30,074 bases of DNA from CAYGAW01 sp964347945 (GTDB lineage Bacteria > Chloroflexota > Anaerolineae > UBA7937 > B3-Chlor), in NCBI GenBank assembly GCA_964347945.1, contig CAYGAW010000179.1:1-30074 (forward strand). Direction: 5' to 3'. Below the pieces are notes generated by a model. The model worked only from the letters and a program-made list of their open reading frames with translations, did no database searches and was not told the origin of the DNA. Positions 23,214-30,074 of this stretch are shown piece by piece. Position 1 is the first letter of the stretch. Every line of letters begins with the position of its first letter. Position numbers and translations under genes: made by a program.

Positions 23214-24956
23214 TCACACCATCGCCTCCACCTCGGCCAGGATTTGGCCCGGGGTGAAGTGTTTCACCTCGATGGCTCCTGAAGGACAGGCCGTCGCACA
23301 CGCACCACAGCCCTTGCACACTACCTGGTTGGCGGTCATCACTCCCCGCCGTTCATCAAGGGACAAGGCGCCATACACGCAAGCGTCTGCGCAAAGACCA
23401 CATCCTGAGCACAACAATGGGTCCACTGCACAGGTGACCGACTCCACTTTCACTTTGCCCAGGGATAACGAGATGAGGGCCGAGGAGGCCGCCGCCTTGG
23501 CCTGTGCAACCGTGTCCGGGATGTCCTTTGGGCTCTGGCAGCATCCTGCCAGGTACACCCCGTCGGTCGTGGTGTCGACGGGTCTGAGCTTAGGATGGAG
23601 TTCCATGAAGAAGCCATCCTCTGAACGAGACAGCTTGAGAAGCGTGGCTACATCTCCAGCGTCCTCACGGGGTACAATGCCGGTCGCGAGGACCACGAGA
23701 TCTGCCTCCACCTCGATGGGTCTCCCGAGCAGAGTGTCTTCCGCCCTCACCACAAGTCTGTCTCCTCGCCTGTGGATCTCGGAGGGACTGCCACGCCGGT
23801 ACCTTACTCTCTCTTCTCTGACCCGATCATAGAACTCCTCGAACCCCTTGCCGAAGGCCCGCACATCCATGTAGAAGACGGTGATACGAGCATCGGGGAA
23901 CATCTCTCTGACTAGGTGAGCCTGCTTGGCGGTGTACATGCAGCATATCCGCGAGCAGTAAGGACTGCCTAGGTTGCGATCCCTGCTCCCCACACAATGG
24001 ATGAAGACGACGTCCCTGATTTCTCTGTCACCGATGCTGATCTCTCCGCCGGTGGGGCTCGATGGTGATGCCAGCTGCTCGAACTCCATGGCACTGATCA
24101 CATTATCATACCCATCATATCCGAATTCGGGCTTCAAGCTTGCATCGAACATATCGAAGCCAGTGGCGACGATGATACTCCCTACGCTTAGTTCAAGGAC
24201 GCCCTGCTGTGTGGGTGCTTTCGGGGAGTCTTCGTCGGCTTCTCCACGCGGATTTTGCCTTACCTCAACCTGGAAGTTGCCAATAAATCCATCCACAGCG
24301 ACCACTTCTGAGTTAGTGAGTACCTGGACGTTGGCGTGGTCCTGAATGCGATTCACTATCTCACACAGAAGGTCCTTCGCGTCATCTAGAGTAGGGAAGG
24401 TCTTACTCAACTGAGCCACGTGGCCGCCGACCTCGGGCTCCTTCTCCACGATGTAAACCATGTAGCCCGCGTCGGCGACATCCAAGGCGGCCTGCAGACC
24501 CGCAATCCCTCCACCGATGACGAGGACCGTTGGCGTGACTTGTGCTTCCCTCTCCTCCAGCGGCTCCAGCAGACATGCCCTGGAGACAGCTGAAGCCACC
24601 ACGCCCTTGGCTTTCTCCGTCGCAGACTCGCGCTCGCTATGCACCCACGAACACTGCTCCCTGATATTGGCGATCTGAAGATAATAGGGATTCAGATCTG
24701 CCTCCTCGATCACCCTCCTGAACGTCAGTTCGTGCATGCGGGGGGAGCAGGTGGCAATCACTACTCGGTTGAGGCCCAGCTCGCGAATGTCGTCCTGTAT
24801 CAGTTGCTGCCCTGGATCAGAGCACATGTAGATGTAGTCTCTGGCCACTTCCACGTTCGGCAACTTGGTGGCCGCGTCGGCTACGGCTTCGACGTCGACG
24901 GTATGAGCGATGTTTATGCCGCAATGGCAAACGTAGACTCCGATTCTCGGTGGCAT
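23214..24956 (-). CDS. HdrA-like FAD/iron-sulfur protein (with N-terminal domain and C-terminal ferredoxin)
   Basis: A 580-residue soluble flavoprotein related to subunit A of heterodisulfide reductase. Residues 1-140 are the HdrA N-terminal domain (GVYVCHCGINIAHTVD, YMCSDPGQQLI, CSPRMHELTFRR, ANIREQCSWVH). The FAD domain starts with VLVIGGGIAGLQAALDVADAG (about 143) and ends with GVYLAGCCQSPKDIPDTV. The special cluster motif C-x12-C-x3-CC is intact (HCVGSRD...YCSRICC). The C terminus holds two 4Fe-4S motifs (CSGCGLCADACV, CKGCGACATACP). The ferredoxin insertion seen in full-length HdrA is absent; a short acidic stretch takes its place. An ATG with GGAGG upstream starts it 28 nt after the HdrCB-like gene. 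It probably bifurcates or relays electrons within the complex; partners for electron entry are not encoded here. Confidence 0.92.
   Translation of the reverse strand: MPPRIGVYVCHCGINIAHTVDVEAVADAATKLPNVEVARDYIYMCSDPGQQLIQDDIRELGLNRVVIATCSPRMHELTFRRVIEEADLNPYYLQIANIREQCSWVHSERESATEKAKGVVASAVSRACLLEPLEEREAQVTPTVLVIGGGIAGLQAALDVADAGYMVYIVEKEPEVGGHVAQLSKTFPTLDDAKDLLCEIVNRIQDHANVQVLTNSEVVAVDGFIGNFQVEVRQNPRGEADEDSPKAPTQQGVLELSVGSIIVATGFDMFDASLKPEFGYDGYDNVISAMEFEQLASPSSPTGGEISIGDREIRDVVFIHCVGSRDRNLGSPYCSRICCMYTAKQAHLVREMFPDARITVFYMDVRAFGKGFEEFYDRVREERVRYRRGSPSEIHRRGDRLVVRAEDTLLGRPIEVEADLVVLATGIVPREDAGDVATLLKLSRSEDGFFMELHPKLRPVDTTTDGVYLAGCCQSPKDIPDTVAQAKAAASSALISLSLGKVKVESVTCAVDPLLCSGCGLCADACVYGALSLDERRGVMTANQVVCKGCGACATACPSGAIEVKHFTPGQILAEVEAMV
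23465..24015 (-). repeat. Copy 2 of the duplicated hdrA segment
   Basis: Encodes the stretch from DVVFIHCVGSRD to AQAKAAASSA. It is very similar, also at DNA level, to 26155-26703, in the same orientation about 2.7 kb away; for example a run around CGATCATAGAACTCCTCGAA is shared exactly. Boundaries are approximate. Confidence 0.7.
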
Positions 24957-24984
24957 CTTTCCTCCAGCTGAGGTGAGCCGGACC

Positions 24985-26103
24985 CTAGATCACCTCGGCC
25001 ACCAACTCCATGATGTCCAGAACCTCGACCTTCTCCTCGTATCCTCCCGCCTTGGCAGCTAGCTCAAAGGTCAGTAGACAGAAGGGGCAGGCCACCGCCA
25101 TAACGTCAGCCTCGATGCTCAGAACCTCCTCAAAGCGCGATGTGGCGAGCCGCACCTCGGGGTTTGTGCCTTCCCACCACATCCTGCCGCCACCGCCTTC
25201 GCAGCACAGGCTTCTGTCCTTGATGCGGTCCAGTTCACGGAACTCCACACCTGGGATACTCTGGATGATCTTCCTGGGCTCATCAAATACGGCATTCTGC
25301 TTGCCCAGGAAGCAAGGATCGTGATAGGTGACGGACTTGTTCACCTCGCCAGTGAAGGTTAGCCTCCCTTGTTCAATCAACTCGGACACGAACTGAGTGT
25401 AGTGTTGCACCTTGATATCCAACCCCTCGTACTCGTTCTTGAAGGTGTTGAAGCAATGAGGAGAGGTGGTGACAATGTGCTGGACCTTGTGGTTGCTGAA
25501 GAGCTCCTGTTGCTCCTCCACCATGTATTCGAATAGTCCCTCTTCACCTACTCGTCGCACCTCGTTGCAGCAGCATTTCTCCTCCACGCCCAAGATGCCG
25601 AAATCGACCCCGGCTTTCTGGAAAGTCTTCACCAGGGCCTTGGCGACCTTCTGGGCGCGGTCATCGTAGGAGGGAATGCAGCCCACGAAGTAGAGGACCT
25701 CAGCGCCTTCTGAGATGTTCTTCAGGCCCAGGCCTTCGGCCCAGTCCGCCCTCTCGTCGGGAGGCATCAGAGATGGATTACCGTGTCTGAAGACGCTGGT
25801 CAGGGCATCCCTTATCGTGGGGGGGATGACTCCCCCATCCACCAGTTCGGTGCGCAGGGCGACGATCATGTCGGAGGGCTCTACCTCCTTGGGGCAGCGG
25901 AGGACGCAGGTGCCGCACGCTGTGCAGTCCCATAGCTCTTCCATGCCCTCCGGGTTCACCTCGTCCGCTACGAGAGCCTCATAGATGAGTCGTCTGATAT
26001 TGAGAGCCGTCTTGTACGACACCGGACAGCCCCCAGTGCACTTGCCGCACTGGATACAGCCCCACAAATCGCAGCGTTCCAGGATGCTCTGTTCGGTCTC
26101 CAT
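24985..26103 (-). CDS. HdrC-HdrB (HdrD/DsrK)-like fusion: ferredoxin plus two CCG domains
   Basis: A 372-residue soluble iron-sulfur protein. Residues 10-85 carry two 4Fe-4S motifs as in HdrC (CIQCGKCTGGCP and CTACGTCVLRCP). The rest holds two cysteine-rich CCG domains as in HdrB. The second is complete (YHDPCFLGKQN, LCCEGGGGR, ACPFCLLTFE) and can hold a non-cubane 4Fe-4S cluster that reduces disulfides in HdrB. The first is degenerate (FVGCIPSY, KCCCNEVRR, SPHCFNTFKNEY, where the usual CPHC is SPHC). It would receive electrons from the flanking HdrA-like proteins and act on an unknown disulfide or other acceptor. I chose the ATG at 26103, 7 nt after the previous stop; a GTG at 26121 that overlaps that gene is possible. 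Confidence 0.9.
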   Translation of the reverse strand: METEQSILERCDLWGCIQCGKCTGGCPVSYKTALNIRRLIYEALVADEVNPEGMEELWDCTACGTCVLRCPKEVEPSDMIVALRTELVDGGVIPPTIRDALTSVFRHGNPSLMPPDERADWAEGLGLKNISEGAEVLYFVGCIPSYDDRAQKVAKALVKTFQKAGVDFGILGVEEKCCCNEVRRVGEEGLFEYMVEEQQELFSNHKVQHIVTTSPHCFNTFKNEYEGLDIKVQHYTQFVSELIEQGRLTFTGEVNKSVTYHDPCFLGKQNAVFDEPRKIIQSIPGVEFRELDRIKDRSLCCEGGGGRMWWEGTNPEVRLATSRFEEVLSIEADVMAVACPFCLLTFELAAKAGGYEEKVEVLDIMELVAEVI

Positions 26104-26110
26104 TCTCTTC

Positions 26111-27436
26111 TCACTTCTCACTAGAGGTGGTAGTCTTGGCGATCAACCGAGACATGATCACAATGGCTGAGGACGCGGCAGCCTTGGCCTGGGCGACGGC
26201 ATCGGGGATATCTTTGGGACCTTGGCAGCACCCTGCCAGGTAGATACCTGCCGTGGTTGTCTCCGTGGGCTTGATCTTGGGGTGAGCCTCTTGGAAGAAG
26301 CCGTCGTCAGAGCGCGACAGGCTGAGCAGTCGCTCCACGGCGCCCGCATCCTTTCTGGGGACGAGGCCCACGGCCAGGACCACCAAATCCGCCTCCACCT
26401 CCACCGGCTTCCCCAGCAAGGTGTCCTCTGACCCGACTACGAGCCGGTCACCACGCTGGTAGATCTCCGATGGGTTACCGCGCCGATAAAGGACTCTCTC
26501 CTCCCTCACGCGATCATAGAACTCCTCGAATCCCTTGCCGAAAGCTCTGATGTCCATGTAGAAGACCGTCACCCGGGCGTCGGGGAGCTTCTCGCGCACC
26601 AGATGGGCTTGCTTGGCCGTGTACATGCAGCACACTCGCGAGCAGTAGGCGTTCCCCAGGTTTCGATCGCGACTGCCAACGCATTGGATGAAGACCACGT
26701 CGTTGATCGGTTTCCCGTTGAGCCTGATCTCTCCAAACGTGGGGCCCGAGGCGGAGGAGAGCCGTTCGAACTGTAGGCCTGTGATCACATTCTCGTACAC
26801 GCCGTAGGCGTACTCCGGCTTCAACAGAGGATCGAATGGGTCAAAACCCGTGGCGACGATGATGGCGGCCACTTCCAGCTGGACGATCTCTTCATGCTGC
26901 TCGAAGTCTATGGCGTCGGCCGCACAAGCGTCGCTGCAAGGAGGAGATTTGCCGCATTTCCCTCTCTGGATCATCAGACAGTGCTCGGCGTCGATGGTAT
27001 ACTTGAGGGGAACCGCCTGTGGGAAAGGGATATACGCCGCGCCCCTCTTGCCCACGCCCACGTTGAATTCGCTGTCGATCCTGTCCTTGAGGCGGCAGTT
27101 CTCCGCACAGATGCCACAGCCGGTGCACTTCTCCACATCGATGAAGCGTGGCTTCTTCTTCACCTTGACTTTGAAGTGGCCAGCACTACCAGACACGTCG
27201 ACTACTTCGGAGTAGGTCAGGAGCTCAATGTTGGGATGTCCTCCAACGCTTACCATCTTGGGGGTCAGGATGCAGGAAGAGCAGTCGAGGGTAGGGAAAG
27301 TCTCGTCGAGTTGGGCCATACGCCCACCGATGCTGGGTTCCTTCTCCACCAAGTAGGCTTTGAAGCCAGCATCGGCTATGTCGAGAGCGGCTTGCATTCC
27401 TGCTATGCCGGCTCCTATGACCAGGGTCGCACTCAT
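26111..27436 (-). CDS. HdrA/QmoA-like FAD protein with inserted ferredoxin
   Basis: A 441-residue flavoprotein, first gene of the hdr operon. It starts directly with the FAD motif TLVIGAGIAGMQAALDIADAG, followed by GGRMAQLDETFPTLDCSSC, and lacks the N-terminal domain of HdrA. Residues about 105-190 carry the inserted ferredoxin: CTGCGICAENC and a second site spread over HCLMIQRGKCGKSPPCSDAC. The C-x12-C-x3-CC cluster motif is intact (QCVGSRD...YCSRVCC). The protein ends soon after GIYLAGCCQGPKDIPDAV without a C-terminal ferredoxin. The layout resembles QmoA of sulfate reducers. I chose the ATG at 27436 (AAGGGC 6-7 nt upstream); the frame is open to 27511 but without a good site. It overlaps or nearly touches the next gene, so translation is probably coupled. 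Confidence 0.92.
   Translation of the reverse strand: MSATLVIGAGIAGMQAALDIADAGFKAYLVEKEPSIGGRMAQLDETFPTLDCSSCILTPKMVSVGGHPNIELLTYSEVVDVSGSAGHFKVKVKKKPRFIDVEKCTGCGICAENCRLKDRIDSEFNVGVGKRGAAYIPFPQAVPLKYTIDAEHCLMIQRGKCGKSPPCSDACAADAIDFEQHEEIVQLEVAAIIVATGFDPFDPLLKPEYAYGVYENVITGLQFERLSSASGPTFGEIRLNGKPINDVVFIQCVGSRDRNLGNAYCSRVCCMYTAKQAHLVREKLPDARVTVFYMDIRAFGKGFEEFYDRVREERVLYRRGNPSEIYQRGDRLVVGSEDTLLGKPVEVEADLVVLAVGLVPRKDAGAVERLLSLSRSDDGFFQEAHPKIKPTETTTAGIYLAGCCQGPKDIPDAVAQAKAAASSAIVIMSRLIAKTTTSSEK
26155..26703 (-). repeat. Copy 1 of the duplicated hdrA segment
   Basis: Partner of the 23465-24015 segment. The encoded block from DVVFIQCVGSRD to AQAKAAASSA is nearly the same in both proteins, while sequence outside diverges, as expected after duplication with gene conversion. 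Boundaries are approximate. Confidence 0.7.
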
Positions 27437-27553
27437 AAGATGCCCTTGCAGCAAATCAGCCAGGCGGCATATCGATTTACCGAGTGCCATCGCGCCAAGC
27501 GATTGACACACCGCCTTGGCTGGGTCCAGGTCAAGTTACAAATCAGACCATAT

Positions 27554-27568
27554 TGGTAAGATTTACCA
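27554..27568. promoter_or_regulatory. Palindromic operator at the hdr operon start point
   Basis: Perfect 6-nt arms TGGTAA and TTACCA around GAT. It lies 6-20 nt after the -10 box, exactly where transcription should begin, a usual place for a repressor site. Its regulator is unknown. Confidence 0.5.
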
Positions 27569-27573
27569 CTGAT

Positions 27574-27603
27574 ATTATAGCGCAGAGGAACGCTCAGTGT
27601 CAA
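27574..27603 (-). promoter_or_regulatory. Sigma-70 promoter of the hdr operon
   Basis: Minus-strand perfect TTGACA (27603-27598), 18 nt spacer, perfect TATAAT (27579-27574). Predicted start near 27567, leaving a leader of about 130 nt before the ATG at 27436. Confidence 0.75.
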
Positions 27604-27893
27604 ACAGATGTGCGGTAGAGGCAGGAGGTGTTACCCCGGATCGAACAGTTGCATGGCGTGCCCCGGTGTGCCCGCGTTGTGGCCCGCGGAAGCAAGTTGC
27701 GTCGACGCTTCAGCGCGGGGACCGGGGATCAAGAGCCACGGCTGGATTGTGTGGTGCCGCCGGCAAATGCTGGATCAGAGCCTGGATACCAGCCCCACTT
27801 GCATCGCTTTCAACGAAGGTCTGGCAGGCCGATCCTACGGGTGCGTCGGCGCCTGTGTTCCGGAGCAGGTCTGGGCCCGGGCGCATGTATTGT
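27604..27893. other. Non-coding stretch between the DUF3160 gene and the hdr promoter
   Basis: About 290 bases. Long overlapping open frames exist on the plus strand, but none has a family match, and they look like GC-rich chance frames. No terminator hairpin for the DUF3160 gene was found. Confidence 0.4.
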
Positions 27894-30071
27894 TCAGTCT
27901 GACACGAAGCTGCTTGTCCAGTCTGGCCTGCCTGGCGCCTCGCCGCTGTTGAGCAGCTCACGCCAACTCTCATCGGTCAGGCGGTCACTCATCGGCCAAG
28001 GGAATTCGTAGTAGGAGAAGACTCCACCTTCGGTCAGAGTCAATTGTCCATCGATGTCTGCAACCACGTAGATCTCGAACACCGTTCCCACAGCTTCTTC
28101 GAGGACGGTTCCGCTGTTGGGATCCGTAGCTACGTCCGCCACGATGGCTGCTTCCTCTTCGTCTACCGCTCCGCCCCGGTCTTCCTTGTCGGCGGCGGCG
28201 ACTGTCAAGCGCTCCAGCACGTCGCCGTAGGAGTTGATGAGCTCATAGTCGCTCTCGGTGAGGCTTGTGCCCTCCAACTCCTTCTCGGCGATATCCTTCA
28301 GTGAGAGCAGCAACTCCTCCAGGTGTTCCAGGCTCTCTCTGTCCTCCTCCGACAGGAGGCCGCGCTGACCTAGACCATCGACGGTCAAGCGCGCGAGCGC
28401 GGCGAGGCGCGCATACGCTCTCGGATTGGGTTCCACATACCCCCTTACTTCCACTTGCGGCGGCATCGCGGTCAACTCGGCATAGGCCTGCTTGGCGTAC
28501 AGGATGGTGTCGTGTTTCAACTCCGTCCAGCTACCGAGGGCTGTGTGCAGGTCTTTGTGGGCCCAGGCCTCGGTACGCATGAAGGCAGGGTAGGTCTCGT
28601 TCTTCACTGCGATCACCGGCTGGAAGGCATACAGCCACGACCAGTAGAGGTTCTGGGTCCAGCTGTCCACTTCCAGCGCTGCTATCTCGCCCCTGACCTT
28701 ATCCATTTGCTCAACGTAGCGGGGATACTGGGTCTCGCCCATCTCATCGAGCAGTTCGTAAGCCTCCTCAGACCCCATAGCTGCGAAGACGTCCAACCCC
28801 TTGGGCAGGAAGCGGCCGTCCACGTTCCTGTAGATCAACTGCTGGAAGATGTAGGCATCGATGACAAACCGCTGGCCCATGAAGCGGAACCCTTGTGTGG
28901 CCTCCTTTCGGTCTTCCCAGACCCAGACCCACATGGAGTTGATCTGAGGGGGTGGAAGCTCACGAGCAGCCTCGGTGAACCTATCCAGCAGCTCAGTGTC
29001 GGCGAGAATGCCAGGATCCTCGGGGACAGAGCCGTATACTTGGACCATCAGCTTCTGGTAATCGTAGATGTTGAGATCATCCGTGGCCCCGACGAAGAAG
29101 ACCGTGGGCTCGTATGTCCTTTCCCACAGCGCAGAGGCGGGCTCGCCATCGATCTCGACCCGCGACAGAGCCTGCGCGATGAGCAGGGCGGACTGGGTCT
29201 CCTCAGGCTCTCGCAGTCGTAAGTTGATCCGTCCATACCACATCATGGCCTTGAAGTAACGTTGGTGGACCTCGGTTCTGGTGTAGTGCCCGCGAGGGAC
29301 GTACTGGCTGTAGTCCTCCTGGTATTTGGGGAAGATGCTTGACTCGGCGAAACCCTCGTGCGCATCAATGAGGCTGAGTTCTGACTCCACCTCTTGCTTG
29401 ACCAGTTCCGGTACCGGTGCATCGGGCTCCAGCAGCTTGGCGGCTACCGCAAAGTAGGCGACGTTGCGCTTGGCCATCTCCTCGAGCGGTGTGCCTGTCA
29501 GCGCTTCATGCTGAGCCTGCGAGGCCCAGAGCATCCCCCTGGTCAGTTCCACCAGATCTTGGAAGAAATGCTCCTCCTCCGCTGTGCGCAACACCTTGTC
29601 GAACAGCAAGTGATAGACGTGCAGCACCGAGTCGGTGGTGATGAAGAGAGGTCTGCCCTGTGCCTGGGCACTCTGATATAGGTGGAAGAACTCACTGTGC
29701 TCCGCAGGCACGACCACAAAGGCGTTCTCCATGAGGAGCCTTTGCTGCTCGTCGCTGAGGTCATACACATTACCATTGGCAACGTCCTCCAGGTCAATAG
29801 GGAGAGTGTAGCCCTCGTGCCGAGAAGGCAAGGTGCTTTCTACAGGGGCATAGTGGGCAAAGGTCACATCTTCCACCAAGGCAGGGCTGTCCATAAAGCC
29901 AACCCCGGCGACAGGCTGCGGCGTGGGCATGGGCGCCGATGTCGGGGAAGGCGCACCGGAAGGGCCAGGAGCCTCCTCTGCGACACAACCGGTGAGCAGG
30001 ACGATGGTCATCAAGACCGTCCCCAGGCAACAGCGGACCAGCCTTGACGAAAACAATGGCTTTGCGACCAT
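27894..30071 (-). CDS. DUF3160 lipoprotein
   Basis: A 725-residue exported lipoprotein. A basic start and hydrophobic stretch (CCLGTVLMTIVLLTGC) end in a lipobox with the Cys near residue 29, followed by a Pro/Ser/Thr-rich spacer to about residue 55. The rest matches the DUF3160 family: YDLSDEQQRLLMENAFVVVP, PLFITTDSVLHVYHLLFDK, MMWYGRINLRL, and the late WTELKHDTILYAKQAYAE with EPNPRAYARLAALAR. The family is common in bacteria with complex envelopes and has no proven function; conserved acidic and His residues hint at an enzyme or metal site, which is speculation. The start ATG is 3 nt from the window edge, so an earlier start cannot be excluded, but the signal peptide fits this one. Confidence 0.85.
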   Translation of the reverse strand: MVAKPLFSSRLVRCCLGTVLMTIVLLTGCVAEEAPGPSGAPSPTSAPMPTPQPVAGVGFMDSPALVEDVTFAHYAPVESTLPSRHEGYTLPIDLEDVANGNVYDLSDEQQRLLMENAFVVVPAEHSEFFHLYQSAQAQGRPLFITTDSVLHVYHLLFDKVLRTAEEEHFFQDLVELTRGMLWASQAQHEALTGTPLEEMAKRNVAYFAVAAKLLEPDAPVPELVKQEVESELSLIDAHEGFAESSIFPKYQEDYSQYVPRGHYTRTEVHQRYFKAMMWYGRINLRLREPEETQSALLIAQALSRVEIDGEPASALWERTYEPTVFFVGATDDLNIYDYQKLMVQVYGSVPEDPGILADTELLDRFTEAARELPPPQINSMWVWVWEDRKEATQGFRFMGQRFVIDAYIFQQLIYRNVDGRFLPKGLDVFAAMGSEEAYELLDEMGETQYPRYVEQMDKVRGEIAALEVDSWTQNLYWSWLYAFQPVIAVKNETYPAFMRTEAWAHKDLHTALGSWTELKHDTILYAKQAYAELTAMPPQVEVRGYVEPNPRAYARLAALARLTVDGLGQRGLLSEEDRESLEHLEELLLSLKDIAEKELEGTSLTESDYELINSYGDVLERLTVAAADKEDRGGAVDEEEAAIVADVATDPNSGTVLEEAVGTVFEIYVVADIDGQLTLTEGGVFSYYEFPWPMSDRLTDESWRELLNSGEAPGRPDWTSSFVSD

Positions 30072-30074
30072 TTT

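Noticed and set aside
27597..27952. Overlapping plus-strand frames with CPRCGPRK, reminiscent of a transposase zinc ribbon
   Set aside because: A single CPxCG without the second Cys pair, no inverted repeats and no catalytic motif. Likely chance in GC-rich DNA.

Overview
The window reads like a chromosomal segment of an uncultured anaerobic bacterium, most likely a member of the Chloroflexota (Anaerolineae-like). This is an inference from gene content, not from a marker phylogeny. Supporting signs are a surface protein with a Pro/Thr-rich spacer, YfhO-type and DUF3160 proteins, a long DHH-CBS-CCA-transferase fusion, a Ser/Thr kinase facing an FHA regulator, and a soluble heterodisulfide-reductase-like cluster. 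GC content is moderately high, TTG and GTG starts are common, and promoters are often close to the sigma-70 consensus. I saw no tRNA, rRNA, CRISPR array or intact mobile element.

Layout. 1-303 (-): 5' end of asparaginyl-tRNA synthetase. 368-5190 (-): envelope glycosylation pair, a polyprenyl-phosphate sugar synthase (GT2) followed by a giant YfhO-flippase fusion. 5398-5667 (+): RpiR-type HTH domain standing alone. 6129-9980 (+): M29 aminopeptidase behind a palindromic operator, then a surface GH3-like protein that has lost its catalytic residues. 10002-11781: membrane Ser/Thr kinase (-) and FHA/winged-helix regulator (+), transcribed divergently. 11812-15009 (-): aldo/keto reductase, exonuclease III, a broken DUF2769 gene and a short-chain dehydrogenase. 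15504-18741 (-): TPR protein and a membrane-anchored clan-A glycosidase, separated by a strong terminator. 18856-22308 (+): DHH-CBS-CCA fusion and an unknown protein. 22352-22867 (-): DUF2085 membrane protein. 23214-27436 (-): hdrA-like / hdrCB-like / hdrA-like operon. 27894-30071 (-): DUF3160 lipoprotein.

How genes may work together. The GT2 enzyme probably loads a sugar on a polyprenyl phosphate, the flippase domain could move it outward, and the YfhO domain could transfer it: a whole glycosylation route in two genes. The kinase and FHA regulator look like a phospho-signalling pair. The two HdrA-like proteins carry complementary subsets of the domains of a full-length HdrA and flank an HdrC/HdrB-like fusion, suggesting a soluble flavin/iron-sulfur electron-transfer complex of unknown substrate. 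The best candidates for something not well described are the flippase-YfhO fusion, the split HdrA pair and the catalytically dead GH3 surface protein.
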